From an uncultured Oscillospiraceae bacterium (lineage in GTDB: Bacteria > Bacillota > Clostridia > Oscillospirales > Oscillospiraceae): a stretch of 17,194 nt of DNA. Shown in pieces: positions 1-6,575 of the stretch. Made by a program: the position numbers and the translations under genes. Below the pieces are notes generated by a model that was not told the DNA's origin, searched no databases, and worked only from the letters and a program-made list of their open reading frames with translations. Where the stretch lies: the NCBI GenBank assembly GCA_934615645.1, contig CAKTTR010000038.1, forward strand, positions 1 through 17,194, in the 5' to 3' direction. Every line of letters starts with the position of its first letter. The first letter of the stretch is position 1.

Positions 1-456
1 ATGACGGAATTTGTCTATACGACCGGGAACACGGACGGCCTGGCCAAGACGATGGAATATGCGGAGAAGGAGTTCAACGGACTCTGCTTTGTCAATCTGG
101 TGGATTTTGATATGCTCTATGGCCACCGCCGCAACGCACCGGGCTATGCGCAGGCGCTGAATGCGTTCGATGCTTGGCTACCGCAGCTGTTGGCCTGCCT
201 GGGGCCGGAGGACCTCGTCCTGATTACTGCGGATCACGGCTGTGACCCGACTTATTTAAAGACGACGGACCACACCCGGGAATATGTTCCGCTGCTGGCC
301 CTGGGGCCGCGGGTGAAGCCCGGGGCGCTGGGCATCCGTGCGACGTATGCGGATGTCGCCGCCACCGTCTGCCAGGCGCTGGGCGTCCCGGCGCAGCTGG
401 CAGGGGAGAGTTTCCGGGCGGCCTTGGGGTGCGCGGGAGAGGAGGCGGCGCAATGA
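1..456 (+). CDS. deoB: Phosphopentomutase DeoB, C-terminal part (5' end outside window)
   Basis: This is the C-terminal 151 residues of phosphopentomutase, which interconverts ribose-1-phosphate or deoxyribose-1-phosphate with the 5-phosphates and links nucleoside phosphorolysis to the pentose phosphate pathway. The alkaline-phosphatase-superfamily metal ligands are visible: Asp37 and His42 in VDFDMLYGHRRN, Asp78-His79 in ITADHG, and His91 in DHTREYVPLL. They correspond to the second half of the dinuclear Mn site known in this family. Full-length DeoB is about 390 residues, so the ATG at position 1 is most likely an internal Met and the gene starts upstream of the window. The stop codon overlaps the cdd start (ATGA), which indicates translational coupling in one operon. 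Identification is secure; the 5' end is simply not visible. Confidence 0.95.
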   Translation: MTEFVYTTGNTDGLAKTMEYAEKEFNGLCFVNLVDFDMLYGHRRNAPGYAQALNAFDAWLPQLLACLGPEDLVLITADHGCDPTYLKTTDHTREYVPLLALGPRVKPGALGIRATYADVAATVCQALGVPAQLAGESFRAALGCAGEEAAQ

Positions 457-887
457 CATCGCAGGCAGAGACCTTGCTCCAAGCCGCCCTCCAGGTCCGG
501 GAGAACGCGTACGCGCCGTATTCGCATTTCTGCGTCGGCGCGGCGCTCCTGGGCACTGACGGCGTTGTTTACACCGGCTGCAACGTGGAAAATGTGTCCT
601 TTGGCGCGACGAACTGCGCGGAGCGGACGGCGCTGTTTTATGCGGTCAGCCAGGGCTGCCGCACCTTTCAGGCGCTGGCTGTCGTCGGCGGGCCAGCCGG
701 GCCGATCCAAGCGGTGTGCTCACCATGCGGCATCTGCCGGCAGGTGTTGGCAGAGTTTTGCGGTCCGGATTTCCCAGTTTACCTCTGGGACGGGCGCGCC
801 GCGCCGCAATGCGTGCCACTTTCGCGGTTGTTGCCCGCCGCGTTTTCTGCGGTCGCGCTGGGGAAATCCCAAAAAGTGAATGAATAA
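453..887 (+). CDS. cdd: Cytidine deaminase
   Basis: This encodes a 144-residue homotetrameric-type cytidine deaminase that converts cytidine and deoxycytidine to uridine and deoxyuridine in the cytosol. The zinc site is complete: Cys55 and catalytic Glu57 in the NCAERTALF block, and Cys92 and Cys95 in SPCGICRQVLAEF. The substrate motif around CNVENVSFGAT is also present. The start at 453 is chosen because GAGAGGAGG lies just upstream and the ATG overlaps the deoB TGA. An in-frame start at 429 would only add eight residues inside deoB. Length matches the short bacterial CDA family. No clear intrinsic terminator was found directly after the stop. With deoB it forms a nucleoside salvage unit that fits the importer and purine enzymes downstream. 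Confidence 0.95.
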   Translation: MTSQAETLLQAALQVRENAYAPYSHFCVGAALLGTDGVVYTGCNVENVSFGATNCAERTALFYAVSQGCRTFQALAVVGGPAGPIQAVCSPCGICRQVLAEFCGPDFPVYLWDGRAAPQCVPLSRLLPAAFSAVALGKSQKVNE

Positions 888-1301
888 CGAATAAAAATAC
901 GGATGAACCATGCGTGCCCAACGACTGTGTTCACGATTTGAATGAAAAAATGCCGGAAAAGCGACTGGGAATTCACCGATAGGGAATAGCAAGACACAAT
1001 AAACGACTACCAAAAACGGGCCACCAATTGGGAAGGAGTTTTGTAAAAACTCACCGAAAAAAGTGCACAAAATCGCGGCGGAAATCGTCCGGATTTGCCG
1101 GACGGCATTTGGGAGATTTGGCGGATGAATTTGTAATACAAAGCAAAACGTCCGGGAAAGAGCATAAAATATCACCAAAATCCGCTACTGAAATTTGGCG
1201 AGATAGACAAATGCATCTGGAGACTATAGTGCGATATTCACAAATGGGGGATTTGATAATTTGCCAATAGTGCCAAAAAATCATTTTCGCTGAAAAATTC
1301 A
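888..1301 (+). other. Intergenic region without a convincing gene
   Basis: This AT-rich stretch between cdd and the corrinoid operon holds no ORF that I can support. It contains two small perfect hairpins: GAGTTTT/AAAACTC with a 3-nt loop at 1036-1052, and CGTCCGG/CCGGACG with a 5-nt loop at 1086-1104. Neither is followed by a T-run. Several short variants of an ATTTGGCG-type word recur (near 1118 and 1193). It may be a decayed region or a long regulatory segment; nothing further can be claimed. Confidence 0.5.
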
Positions 1302-1330
1302 TTGCTATTTGAAAAAAATCGTGCTATCAT
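1302..1330 (+). promoter_or_regulatory. Promoter of the corrinoid protein/methyltransferase operon
   Basis: A sigma-A-like promoter is seen as TTGCTA (1302-1307), a 17-nt spacer and TATCAT (1325-1330), in strongly AT-rich sequence. Transcription would start near 1337 and give a leader of about 150 nt before the corrinoid gene. It is the best-matching promoter between cdd and the corrinoid gene. It is predicted by eye only. Confidence 0.6.
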
Positions 1331-1366
1331 TTTACTTGTAAATCGCGTGTGAGTTTAGGAACGAAA

Positions 1367-1411
1367 ACTGTCGAATGGAAATTTCTATTCGATACTGTTG
1401 AATGCAAATTT
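1367..1411 (+). repeat. 18-nt imperfect direct repeat in the operon leader
   Basis: ACTGTCGAATGGAAATTT (1367-1384) and ACTGTTGAATGCAAATTT (1394-1411) match at 16 of 18 positions and start 27 nt apart. The first copy also overlaps an imperfect palindrome at 1371-1392 (TCGAAT...ATTCGA). Both copies lie downstream of the predicted start site, so they could bind a repressor protein or be RNA elements. No regulator gene lies in the window. Confidence 0.6.
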
Positions 1412-1419
1412 GTTTTATT

Positions 1420-1450
1420 AGCCGTATTTTCCCGTAGGCAAAAATCGGCT
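1420..1450 (+). other. Leader hairpin upstream of the corrinoid gene
   Basis: AGCCG-T-ATTTT (1420-1430) can pair with AAAATCGGCT (1441-1450) as a ten-base-pair stem with one bulged T and a 10-nt loop. There is no T-run after it, so it is not a normal terminator. It lies about 40 nt before the start codon and leaves the AGGAGG free. It may be a 5' stability or regulatory structure. The sequence does not look like a cobalamin riboswitch, which needs a much longer conserved core. Confidence 0.4.
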
Positions 1451-1488
1451 TGCAAATAGTATACATTCACACATCAGGAGGAACAAAC

Positions 1489-2184
1489 ATGACACAAGAA
1501 GAAATTTTGGCAAAAATCGCAGAAGCAATTGCTGATGGCGACGAAGACGAAGCTGTCGAACTGGTTAACAAGGCATTCGAAATGGGCATGGACCCGATGA
1601 CCGTCCTGAACAAGGGCGCCGGCGTCGGCATGGACAAGATCTCCGAAGACTACAACAACGGCGACGCTTTCCTGCCCGAGCTGGTTCTGGCTGGCGACGC
1701 AATGACCGCTGTCAACGAGATCATCTTCGAGCAGATCTCCAAGAGCGGCGACGCAAATGCGAAGGCTGGCGTTATCGTTATCGGTCAGGCCAAGGGCGAC
1801 GTTCACGACATCGGCAAGAACGTTTGCTCTGCTCTGCTGGCTTGCAACGGCTTCGAAGTCCATGACCTGGGCATCGACGTCCCTGTCAGAAAGTTCTATG
1901 ACACCGCTCTGGAGCTCAACGCTGACATCGTTGCTATGTCCACCCTGCTGACCACCTCCCTGCCCTTCATGGACGATACCCTGAAGTTCATCCGTGATAC
2001 CGGCCATCGTGGCGACTTCTTCTACATCCTCGGCGGCGGCCCCGTCACTGTAGAATTCGCGACCAAAGTTGGCGCTGACGGCTGGTCCCGTACCGCTTTC
2101 GACTGCGTCGAGCTCTGCAAGCAGCTGATGGCAAAGGGCAACCCCGGTGCAGATCCCATCATCGTCATCGACTCTGAGGCTTAA
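1489..2184 (+). CDS. Corrinoid (cobalamin-binding) protein of a methyltransferase system
   Basis: This encodes a 231-residue corrinoid protein of the MtmC/MttC/MtaC type, which carries the methyl group as methyl-Co(III) between a substrate-specific methyltransferase and a second methyl acceptor. An N-terminal helical cap region (about residues 1-90) precedes a Rossmann-type B12 domain. The cobalt lower-ligand motif DVHDIGKN contains Asp104, His106 and Gly109. The usual second and third B12 contacts appear as MSTLLTTS (150-157) and GGGP (182-185). The start at 1489 follows CAGGAGGAACAAAC; an upstream in-frame ATG at 1450 has no ribosome binding site. The gene is 43 nt from the methyltransferase gene and surely cotranscribed with it. 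Codon use is strongly biased (AAG, CTG, GGC, GCT), which suggests high expression. The family is secure; the substrate system is inferred from its partner. Confidence 0.93.
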   Translation: MTQEEILAKIAEAIADGDEDEAVELVNKAFEMGMDPMTVLNKGAGVGMDKISEDYNNGDAFLPELVLAGDAMTAVNEIIFEQISKSGDANAKAGVIVIGQAKGDVHDIGKNVCSALLACNGFEVHDLGIDVPVRKFYDTALELNADIVAMSTLLTTSLPFMDDTLKFIRDTGHRGDFFYILGGGPVTVEFATKVGADGWSRTAFDCVELCKQLMAKGNPGADPIIVIDSEA

Positions 2185-2227
2185 TTTCATCACATCGCTA
2201 ACTCATTTGTAAGGAGAAATATCAACT

Positions 2228-3673
2228 ATGTATAATATCAAAGTGCAGCGCTTGCTGAGAAGCCTGGACAAGGCTTACAACGGTGAAGTCCTCCCCATGA
2301 AGGAATGGGACACCAAGAGAATCCCGAAGACCATCAAGGGTATCCTGAAGAAGTACGGCCTGACCGGCACCCTCGACATGGAAAACCCCATCAACTGCGA
2401 TGACGACCTGGCTGACACCTTCTTCAAGGCTGGCTGGGAACTGGCTCTGGAACTTGGTATGTACTGCGAAGACACCGAGCGTGTCATCACGGTTACGGAA
2501 GACGAGCTGCTGGAAGCGATCCGCGACTATCCCGATCAGCTGATCCTCGGCGAAGGCCAGGACCAGGTTATCATGAAGCCGCGTCGTCCGGAAGATCCCT
2601 ACAAGCCGCTGCTGTGCGCTTCCCTGGGTATCGTTTGCTCCGAAGAGTACTATCTGCCCCTGGTTCAGGGTATTGTTAAGTACCCGAAGCTGGTCGACGT
2701 CCTGCATGGCCCGACTCTGGCAACTGTTTTCGGCCACACCATCCGTTCTGGCAGCCCGTACGAGACCCTGATGGGCAACTACGAGTCCCACCTGAAGAAG
2801 GAAGCTCTGTGGCGTGCTGGCCGTCCCGGCATGGCTTGCACCGGCGTTGCTGGCGCTTGCACCGAATTCGGTCATCTGGGTGGCGCTCCCGAGCTGGCTG
2901 GCCGTGGTAACGTTTCCATGTCCCTTTGCCCGGTTGAGCTGAAGTGCACCTTCTCCAACTTCCATCGTATCATCCAGGGCCTGAACTATGGTCATAAGCT
3001 GCGTGTCGGCGCATTCTCCTACATCGGCGGCTATGCTGGTCCTGCGGAAGGCGCTGCTCTGGCTTGCGTCGCGAACGACCTGCTGATCCCGACCGTTATG
3101 CAGTGCGACTACACCTCTTCTTACTGCTATGACATCCAGCTGTTCGGTAACTGCGGCCGTAAGGCTGTCTGGGCGAACTCCGTTTCCATCCAGGCTATTT
3201 CCCGCAACACTGGCTTCATGCGTAACAAGATCGTCAACGAGACCGGCGGTCCGTGCACCGAGATGTTCATGTACGAAGCTGCTGTCGGCCTGATGAACCA
3301 CTGCGTATCCGGTGCTTCTAAGACCACCCAGCCCAGAGCTGCTGGCGGCCGTTACACCGACTACATCACGCCGGTCGAGTGCTGGTGGGTTGGCGACGTC
3401 TTCAAGTCCTGCGCTGGCATGACCCGTAAGGATGCCAACGAGCTGGCGAAGAAGATTCTGCCGAAGTACGAAGCGAAGCTGGGCCATCCCGACAAGGGTC
3501 AGTCCATCACCGAGTGCTTCGATCTGCAGAAGCTGCAGGCTAAGCCGCACTATGTCGAGCTGTTCAACCGTGTTCGTAACGAACTCATCGACATGGGTAT
3601 GCCTCTGGACAAGGCCTTCGGCGAGACCTACATGGGCTTCGTCGCTGACGAGAGAAAGACCATCAACCTGTAA
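2228..3673 (+). CDS. MtmB-superfamily corrinoid methyltransferase lacking pyrrolysine
   Basis: The 481-residue product resembles monomethylamine methyltransferase MtmB (about 458 residues), which moves a methyl group from an amine to a cognate corrinoid protein. Shared blocks include an N-terminal IPKTIKGILKKYGL-like segment, AGRPGM (197-202), GGYAG (267-271) and GGPCTEM (340-346). In archaeal MtmB, as I recall it, GRPGM is followed by G-V-pyrrolysine-G. Here it is followed by A203-C204-T205-G206, so Thr205 (ACC, 2840-2842) takes the pyrrolysine position. The reading frame has no in-frame TAG and ends in TAA. The stretch after it is longer than in MtmB and rich in Gly, Ala and Cys. A conserved active-site Glu of MtmB (Glu229) appears to be replaced in my by-eye alignment. 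It probably does not use monomethylamine; the substrate is unknown. AAGGAG lies 11 nt before the start. Confidence 0.85.
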   Translation: MYNIKVQRLLRSLDKAYNGEVLPMKEWDTKRIPKTIKGILKKYGLTGTLDMENPINCDDDLADTFFKAGWELALELGMYCEDTERVITVTEDELLEAIRDYPDQLILGEGQDQVIMKPRRPEDPYKPLLCASLGIVCSEEYYLPLVQGIVKYPKLVDVLHGPTLATVFGHTIRSGSPYETLMGNYESHLKKEALWRAGRPGMACTGVAGACTEFGHLGGAPELAGRGNVSMSLCPVELKCTFSNFHRIIQGLNYGHKLRVGAFSYIGGYAGPAEGAALACVANDLLIPTVMQCDYTSSYCYDIQLFGNCGRKAVWANSVSIQAISRNTGFMRNKIVNETGGPCTEMFMYEAAVGLMNHCVSGASKTTQPRAAGGRYTDYITPVECWWVGDVFKSCAGMTRKDANELAKKILPKYEAKLGHPDKGQSITECFDLQKLQAKPHYVELFNRVRNELIDMGMPLDKAFGETYMGFVADERKTINL

Positions 3674-3702
3674 TTTCTCAACTGAATTAGCGTTATCTAA
3701 AA

Positions 3703-3740
3703 CCGGATTGTATCGGGTGGGGAGACCCGATACAATCCGG
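3703..3740 (+). terminator. 16-bp perfect hairpin after the methyltransferase gene
   Basis: CCGGATTGTATCGGGT (3703-3718) pairs perfectly with 3725-3740 around the loop GGGGAG, 30 nt after the stop codon. No T-run follows (ATCCCCCAAA), while an A-run precedes it. It is probably the operon's 3' end, acting as a terminator or an mRNA-stabilising structure. A further AT-rich hairpin (AAAATATC/GATATTTT) lies at 3790-3811. Confidence 0.6.
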
Positions 3741-3833
3741 ATCCCCCAAATGCCCGCTGTCCGATGGACAGCAACCTGTGCAATGATTTAAAATATCCCG
3801 TCAGATATTTTGGATTTGCTATTCGTTGTATAT

Positions 3834-3857
3834 AAAGCGCCCTTCGTCAGGCGTTTT
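3834..3857 (+). terminator. Candidate intrinsic terminator before the ABC operon
   Basis: AAAGCGCC (3834-3841) can pair with GGCGTTTT (3850-3857) through an 8-nt loop, with one G-T wobble. The stem runs into TTTTAT. It is short, but it has the A-tract/GC-stem/T-tract form of an intrinsic terminator, and it would insulate the importer operon from the corrinoid operon. Confidence 0.4.
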
Positions 3858-3874
3858 ATAGATCACGAAATCCG

Positions 3875-3905
3875 TTTACTTGTGAAGTGGGTTACGTGTT
3901 ATATA
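3875..3905 (+). promoter_or_regulatory. Candidate extended -10 promoter of the ABC importer operon
   Basis: A TG-T-TATATA extended -10 (3897-3905) follows TTTACT (3875-3880) with a 19-nt gap. Transcription would start near 3912, shortly before the AGGAGG (3925-3930) and the start codon at 3937. The -35 match is weak, so the call rests on the extended -10. Confidence 0.4.
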
Positions 3906-3936
3906 TTGCGAACGCAGAATCAACAGGAGGACACAC

Positions 3937-5496
3937 ATGGTAAAGCCTATTTTGGAGATGAAAAACATCACCAAACGGTTCCCTGGCGTTGTAGCAAACA
4001 ATAAGGTAAACCTCACGCTGTATCCCGGTGAAGTGCATGCTTTGCTTGGCGAGAACGGTGCGGGCAAAAGTACATTGATGAATGTGCTTACCGGTATTTA
4101 TGCTCCCAACGAAGGGGAATTGTTTTTTAAAGGTGAAAAAATCGAGCTGAAGAGCCCGAAAACGGCTGTGGATCTCGGGATCGGTATGGTCCACCAGCAC
4201 TTCAAGCTCATTGAACCCCTAACGGTTGCTGAAAATATTTATATGCCGTCCAAAAACTGCAAATTCATGCTGAATTTGAAAGAAATGAACGACAGAATCA
4301 CGGAGTTGTCCACACAGTTCAATCTGCCGGTCGACCCGAAGGCGAAAATTTGGCAGCTTGCTGTCGGTGAACAGCAGCGTGTTGAAATCGTCAAGCTCTT
4401 GTTCAACGGCGCGGAGATCCTCATTTTGGATGAACCCACTGCCGTCTTGACCCCGCAGGAATCTCGTGCGTTGTTTGCAAATCTGCGTGGCCTAGCTGAC
4501 GAGGGGAAAGCCGTCTTGTTCATTTCCCACAAGCTGTACGAAGTTATTGAGAACGCTGACCGCATTACGGTATTACGCGGCGGCGAATCAGTGGCGACGA
4601 TGCTGAATAAAGATTTAAATCAAGACGATTTGGTCAGTGTTATGGTCGGCAAGCGCCTGGAAATGGCTGCTTCGACGCGCGAAGTTTCCGATGTCCCCAA
4701 AACCTGCGCACTCAAGCTTGAGCAAGTTTGCGCAAAGAATGATAAGGGCCTCCAAGCTTTGGATAACATTGACCTTGAATTATATCATGGCGAGATTCTC
4801 GGCGTCGCTGGTGTTTCCGGCAATGGGCAGCGAGAGCTGTGTGAGGCGATCACTGGCTTGCGCCCGGTCACCCAGGGCTCAATTTCCCTGGAGGGCGAAG
4901 AAGTTACCAATGCCCATCCGCGGAAGCTGATCGACAAGGGCGTTGCTTACGTCCCGGAGGACCGTATGCTGGTCGGCCTGGTCGGCACCATGAATATGAA
5001 AGAAAATGCCATCCTACGGGATTCCACCAGTCCGGAGATCTCTAAGCACGGCATTTTGAACCAGAAAGCAATTGTAGAGCGTACGAATCGCTTTGTTGAA
5101 AATCACGCCATCAAGCACGCTGGCATCCAGCGGCCGGTCAGCCTGATGTCCGGCGGCAATTTGCAGAAGCTGCTGCTGGCCCGCGAGGTAAATGGCAGTC
5201 CCGATGTCATTGTTGCAGCTTATCCGGTCCACGGTGTTGATATCGGCGCGACGAATGCAATCCATGAGATCCTGCTCCGGGAACGCAAGCGCGGCGCGGC
5301 AATTTTAATGATTTCTGAGGATCTGGAAGAGCTCTTCACGATGTCGGACCGGATCGCGGTCCTCTTTGAGGGCAAGATTACCGGTATCGTGGATGTCCCC
5401 GAACAAGTCACACAGGCAAGTTATGATCACATCGGCCATCTCATGGTTGGCAATGTCGAAGCAGCCAGCGGCGTGAATGGGGGTGCAGAGCAATGA
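3937..5496 (+). CDS. BMP-type nucleoside ABC importer, ATP-binding protein
   Basis: This 519-residue protein is a double nucleotide-binding-domain ATPase of the sugar/nucleoside importer class (YufO/NupO-like in Bacillus), which drives uptake through the two permeases encoded next. Domain 1 is intact: Walker A GENGAGKST (38-46), signature VGEQQ and Walker B ILILDEPTAVL. Domain 2 has a degenerate Walker A (GVSGNGQREL, no GKS), signature MSGGNLQK and a divergent Walker B region (VIVAAYPVHGVD). Such asymmetry is normal in this family. The start at 3937 follows AGGAGGACACAC. The stop overlaps the first permease start (ATGA), which indicates translational coupling. The family is known for purine nucleosides and some nucleobases; the precise ligand depends on the binding proteins. 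Identification is secure. Confidence 0.93.
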   Translation: MVKPILEMKNITKRFPGVVANNKVNLTLYPGEVHALLGENGAGKSTLMNVLTGIYAPNEGELFFKGEKIELKSPKTAVDLGIGMVHQHFKLIEPLTVAENIYMPSKNCKFMLNLKEMNDRITELSTQFNLPVDPKAKIWQLAVGEQQRVEIVKLLFNGAEILILDEPTAVLTPQESRALFANLRGLADEGKAVLFISHKLYEVIENADRITVLRGGESVATMLNKDLNQDDLVSVMVGKRLEMAASTREVSDVPKTCALKLEQVCAKNDKGLQALDNIDLELYHGEILGVAGVSGNGQRELCEAITGLRPVTQGSISLEGEEVTNAHPRKLIDKGVAYVPEDRMLVGLVGTMNMKENAILRDSTSPEISKHGILNQKAIVERTNRFVENHAIKHAGIQRPVSLMSGGNLQKLLLAREVNGSPDVIVAAYPVHGVDIGATNAIHEILLRERKRGAAILMISEDLEELFTMSDRIAVLFEGKITGIVDVPEQVTQASYDHIGHLMVGNVEAASGVNGGAEQ

Positions 5497-6575
5497 GATT
5501 ACGCTTTGATAAACGAGACAAAACTTCCAAGTGGTTGGCGCCGACTGTTTATGTGGTCTGTGTGCTGCTGTCTTTCGTCATCAGTGGCTTGGTGCTGGCC
5601 GCTTTGAAAATCAACCCGATGAAGGCGTTCGCGAAAATGTTCTCCGGCGCATTTGGCAGCTCGAAGAACATCGCAGAAAGCTTACTGCAGTCCATTCCCT
5701 TGATGCTCTGCGGCTTGGGCGTTGCGGTCACGTTCAAGATGAACGTCAGCAACATCGGCGCCGAGGGTCAGTTCACCATGGGTGCCTGGGCTGCGACGGC
5801 TTTTGCGGTCTATATGGATTTAGGCTTGCCTCAGTGGGCAGTCTTCCCTGTCTGCATCTTGGTAGCGTTCCTGGCTGGCGCAATATGGGGCATTATCGCT
5901 GTTATCCCAAAATCTCTCTGGAAGGTCAATGAGATTATTATTACACTGATGATGAACTATATTGCTCTGCTGTGGCTGGATTATTGGTGCTACGGTGCCT
6001 GGCGCGACCCGGCAGCTGCAAACCTGCCCTTCTGTAAACCCTTCCCGGACTATGCACGCTTGTCCACCTTCTTCGGTCGTGCTAATACCGCCTTCTTCTG
6101 GGCAATTTTAGCGGCGGTCCTGATTTTCCTCTTCTATAAATATACCAGCCGCGGGTATCAGATCCGCGTGATTGGTATGAACGAAAAAGCAGCGCGGTAT
6201 GCGGGCTTGGACGTCAACAAGAACATCATCTTTGTTATGGCGATTTCCGGCGGTATGGCTGGCCTGGCTGGCCTGGCCTACGTCGCAGGTACCTCCGGTA
6301 TCCTGAAGCCGGCTATTGCAAATGGCGCTGGCTATACGGCAATCACCATCGCGTACTTATCCAAATTTAATCCCTTTGCCATATTGCTTGTATCTTTCCT
6401 GTTCGGCGCGTTGACACAGGGTAGCTTCTCAGTACAGCTCATGAACGTGCCAGTGCAGATGGTCACAATGATGCAGGGCTTGATCCTGCTGTGTGTCCTC
6501 GGTGGCGAGATCTTCATCCGAAATAAGGTGGTCGCGAAAAAGACCAAAGCGGGGAAGAAGGAGGTGCAGGCATAA
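5493..6575 (+). CDS. BMP-type nucleoside ABC importer, permease 1
   Basis: This encodes a 360-residue integral membrane permease of the BPD_transp_2 family (YufP/NupP-like), the larger of the two permeases that usually pair with BMP lipoproteins. A positively charged N-terminus precedes a first membrane segment at about 16-38. About eight to nine hydrophobic segments can be seen overall. Family motifs include NIGAEGQ (87-93), VNEIIITLMMNYIA (145-158) and the cytoplasmic coupling segment GYQIRVIGMN (221-230). The C-terminus is Lys-rich, consistent with the inside-positive rule. The gene overlaps the ATPase gene by four bases and the second permease by one base. It forms the translocation pore with permease 2. 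Function is secure at family level. Confidence 0.92.
   Translation: MRLRFDKRDKTSKWLAPTVYVVCVLLSFVISGLVLAALKINPMKAFAKMFSGAFGSSKNIAESLLQSIPLMLCGLGVAVTFKMNVSNIGAEGQFTMGAWAATAFAVYMDLGLPQWAVFPVCILVAFLAGAIWGIIAVIPKSLWKVNEIIITLMMNYIALLWLDYWCYGAWRDPAAANLPFCKPFPDYARLSTFFGRANTAFFWAILAAVLIFLFYKYTSRGYQIRVIGMNEKAARYAGLDVNKNIIFVMAISGGMAGLAGLAYVAGTSGILKPAIANGAGYTAITIAYLSKFNPFAILLVSFLFGALTQGSFSVQLMNVPVQMVTMMQGLILLCVLGGEIFIRNKVVAKKTKAGKKEVQA

Noticed and set aside
1..3. ATG at position 1 as the true start of deoB
   Set aside because: The encoded part begins in the middle of the DeoB fold and lacks the N-terminal metal-binding Asp region, so the gene must begin upstream.
1028..1270. Possible small gene of 80 codons
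   Set aside because: It would start with TTG at poor spacing, has a Lys/Arg/Ser-rich composition typical of translated non-coding AT-rich DNA, and resembles nothing I know.
1331..1488. Cobalamin riboswitch in the leader of the corrinoid operon
   Set aside because: The leader is about 150 nt and AT-rich, and I see no B12-box-like core; only a small hairpin and a direct repeat are present.
2222..3550. Long antisense open frame opposite the methyltransferase gene
   Set aside because: It is a by-product of strong codon bias on the + strand; the product has no recognisable domain and the + strand gene is certain.
2228..3673. Pyrrolysine (TAG) read-through in the methyltransferase gene
   Set aside because: The reading frame is open from 2228 to a TAA stop with no in-frame TAG, and the position equivalent to pyrrolysine is ACC (Thr205).
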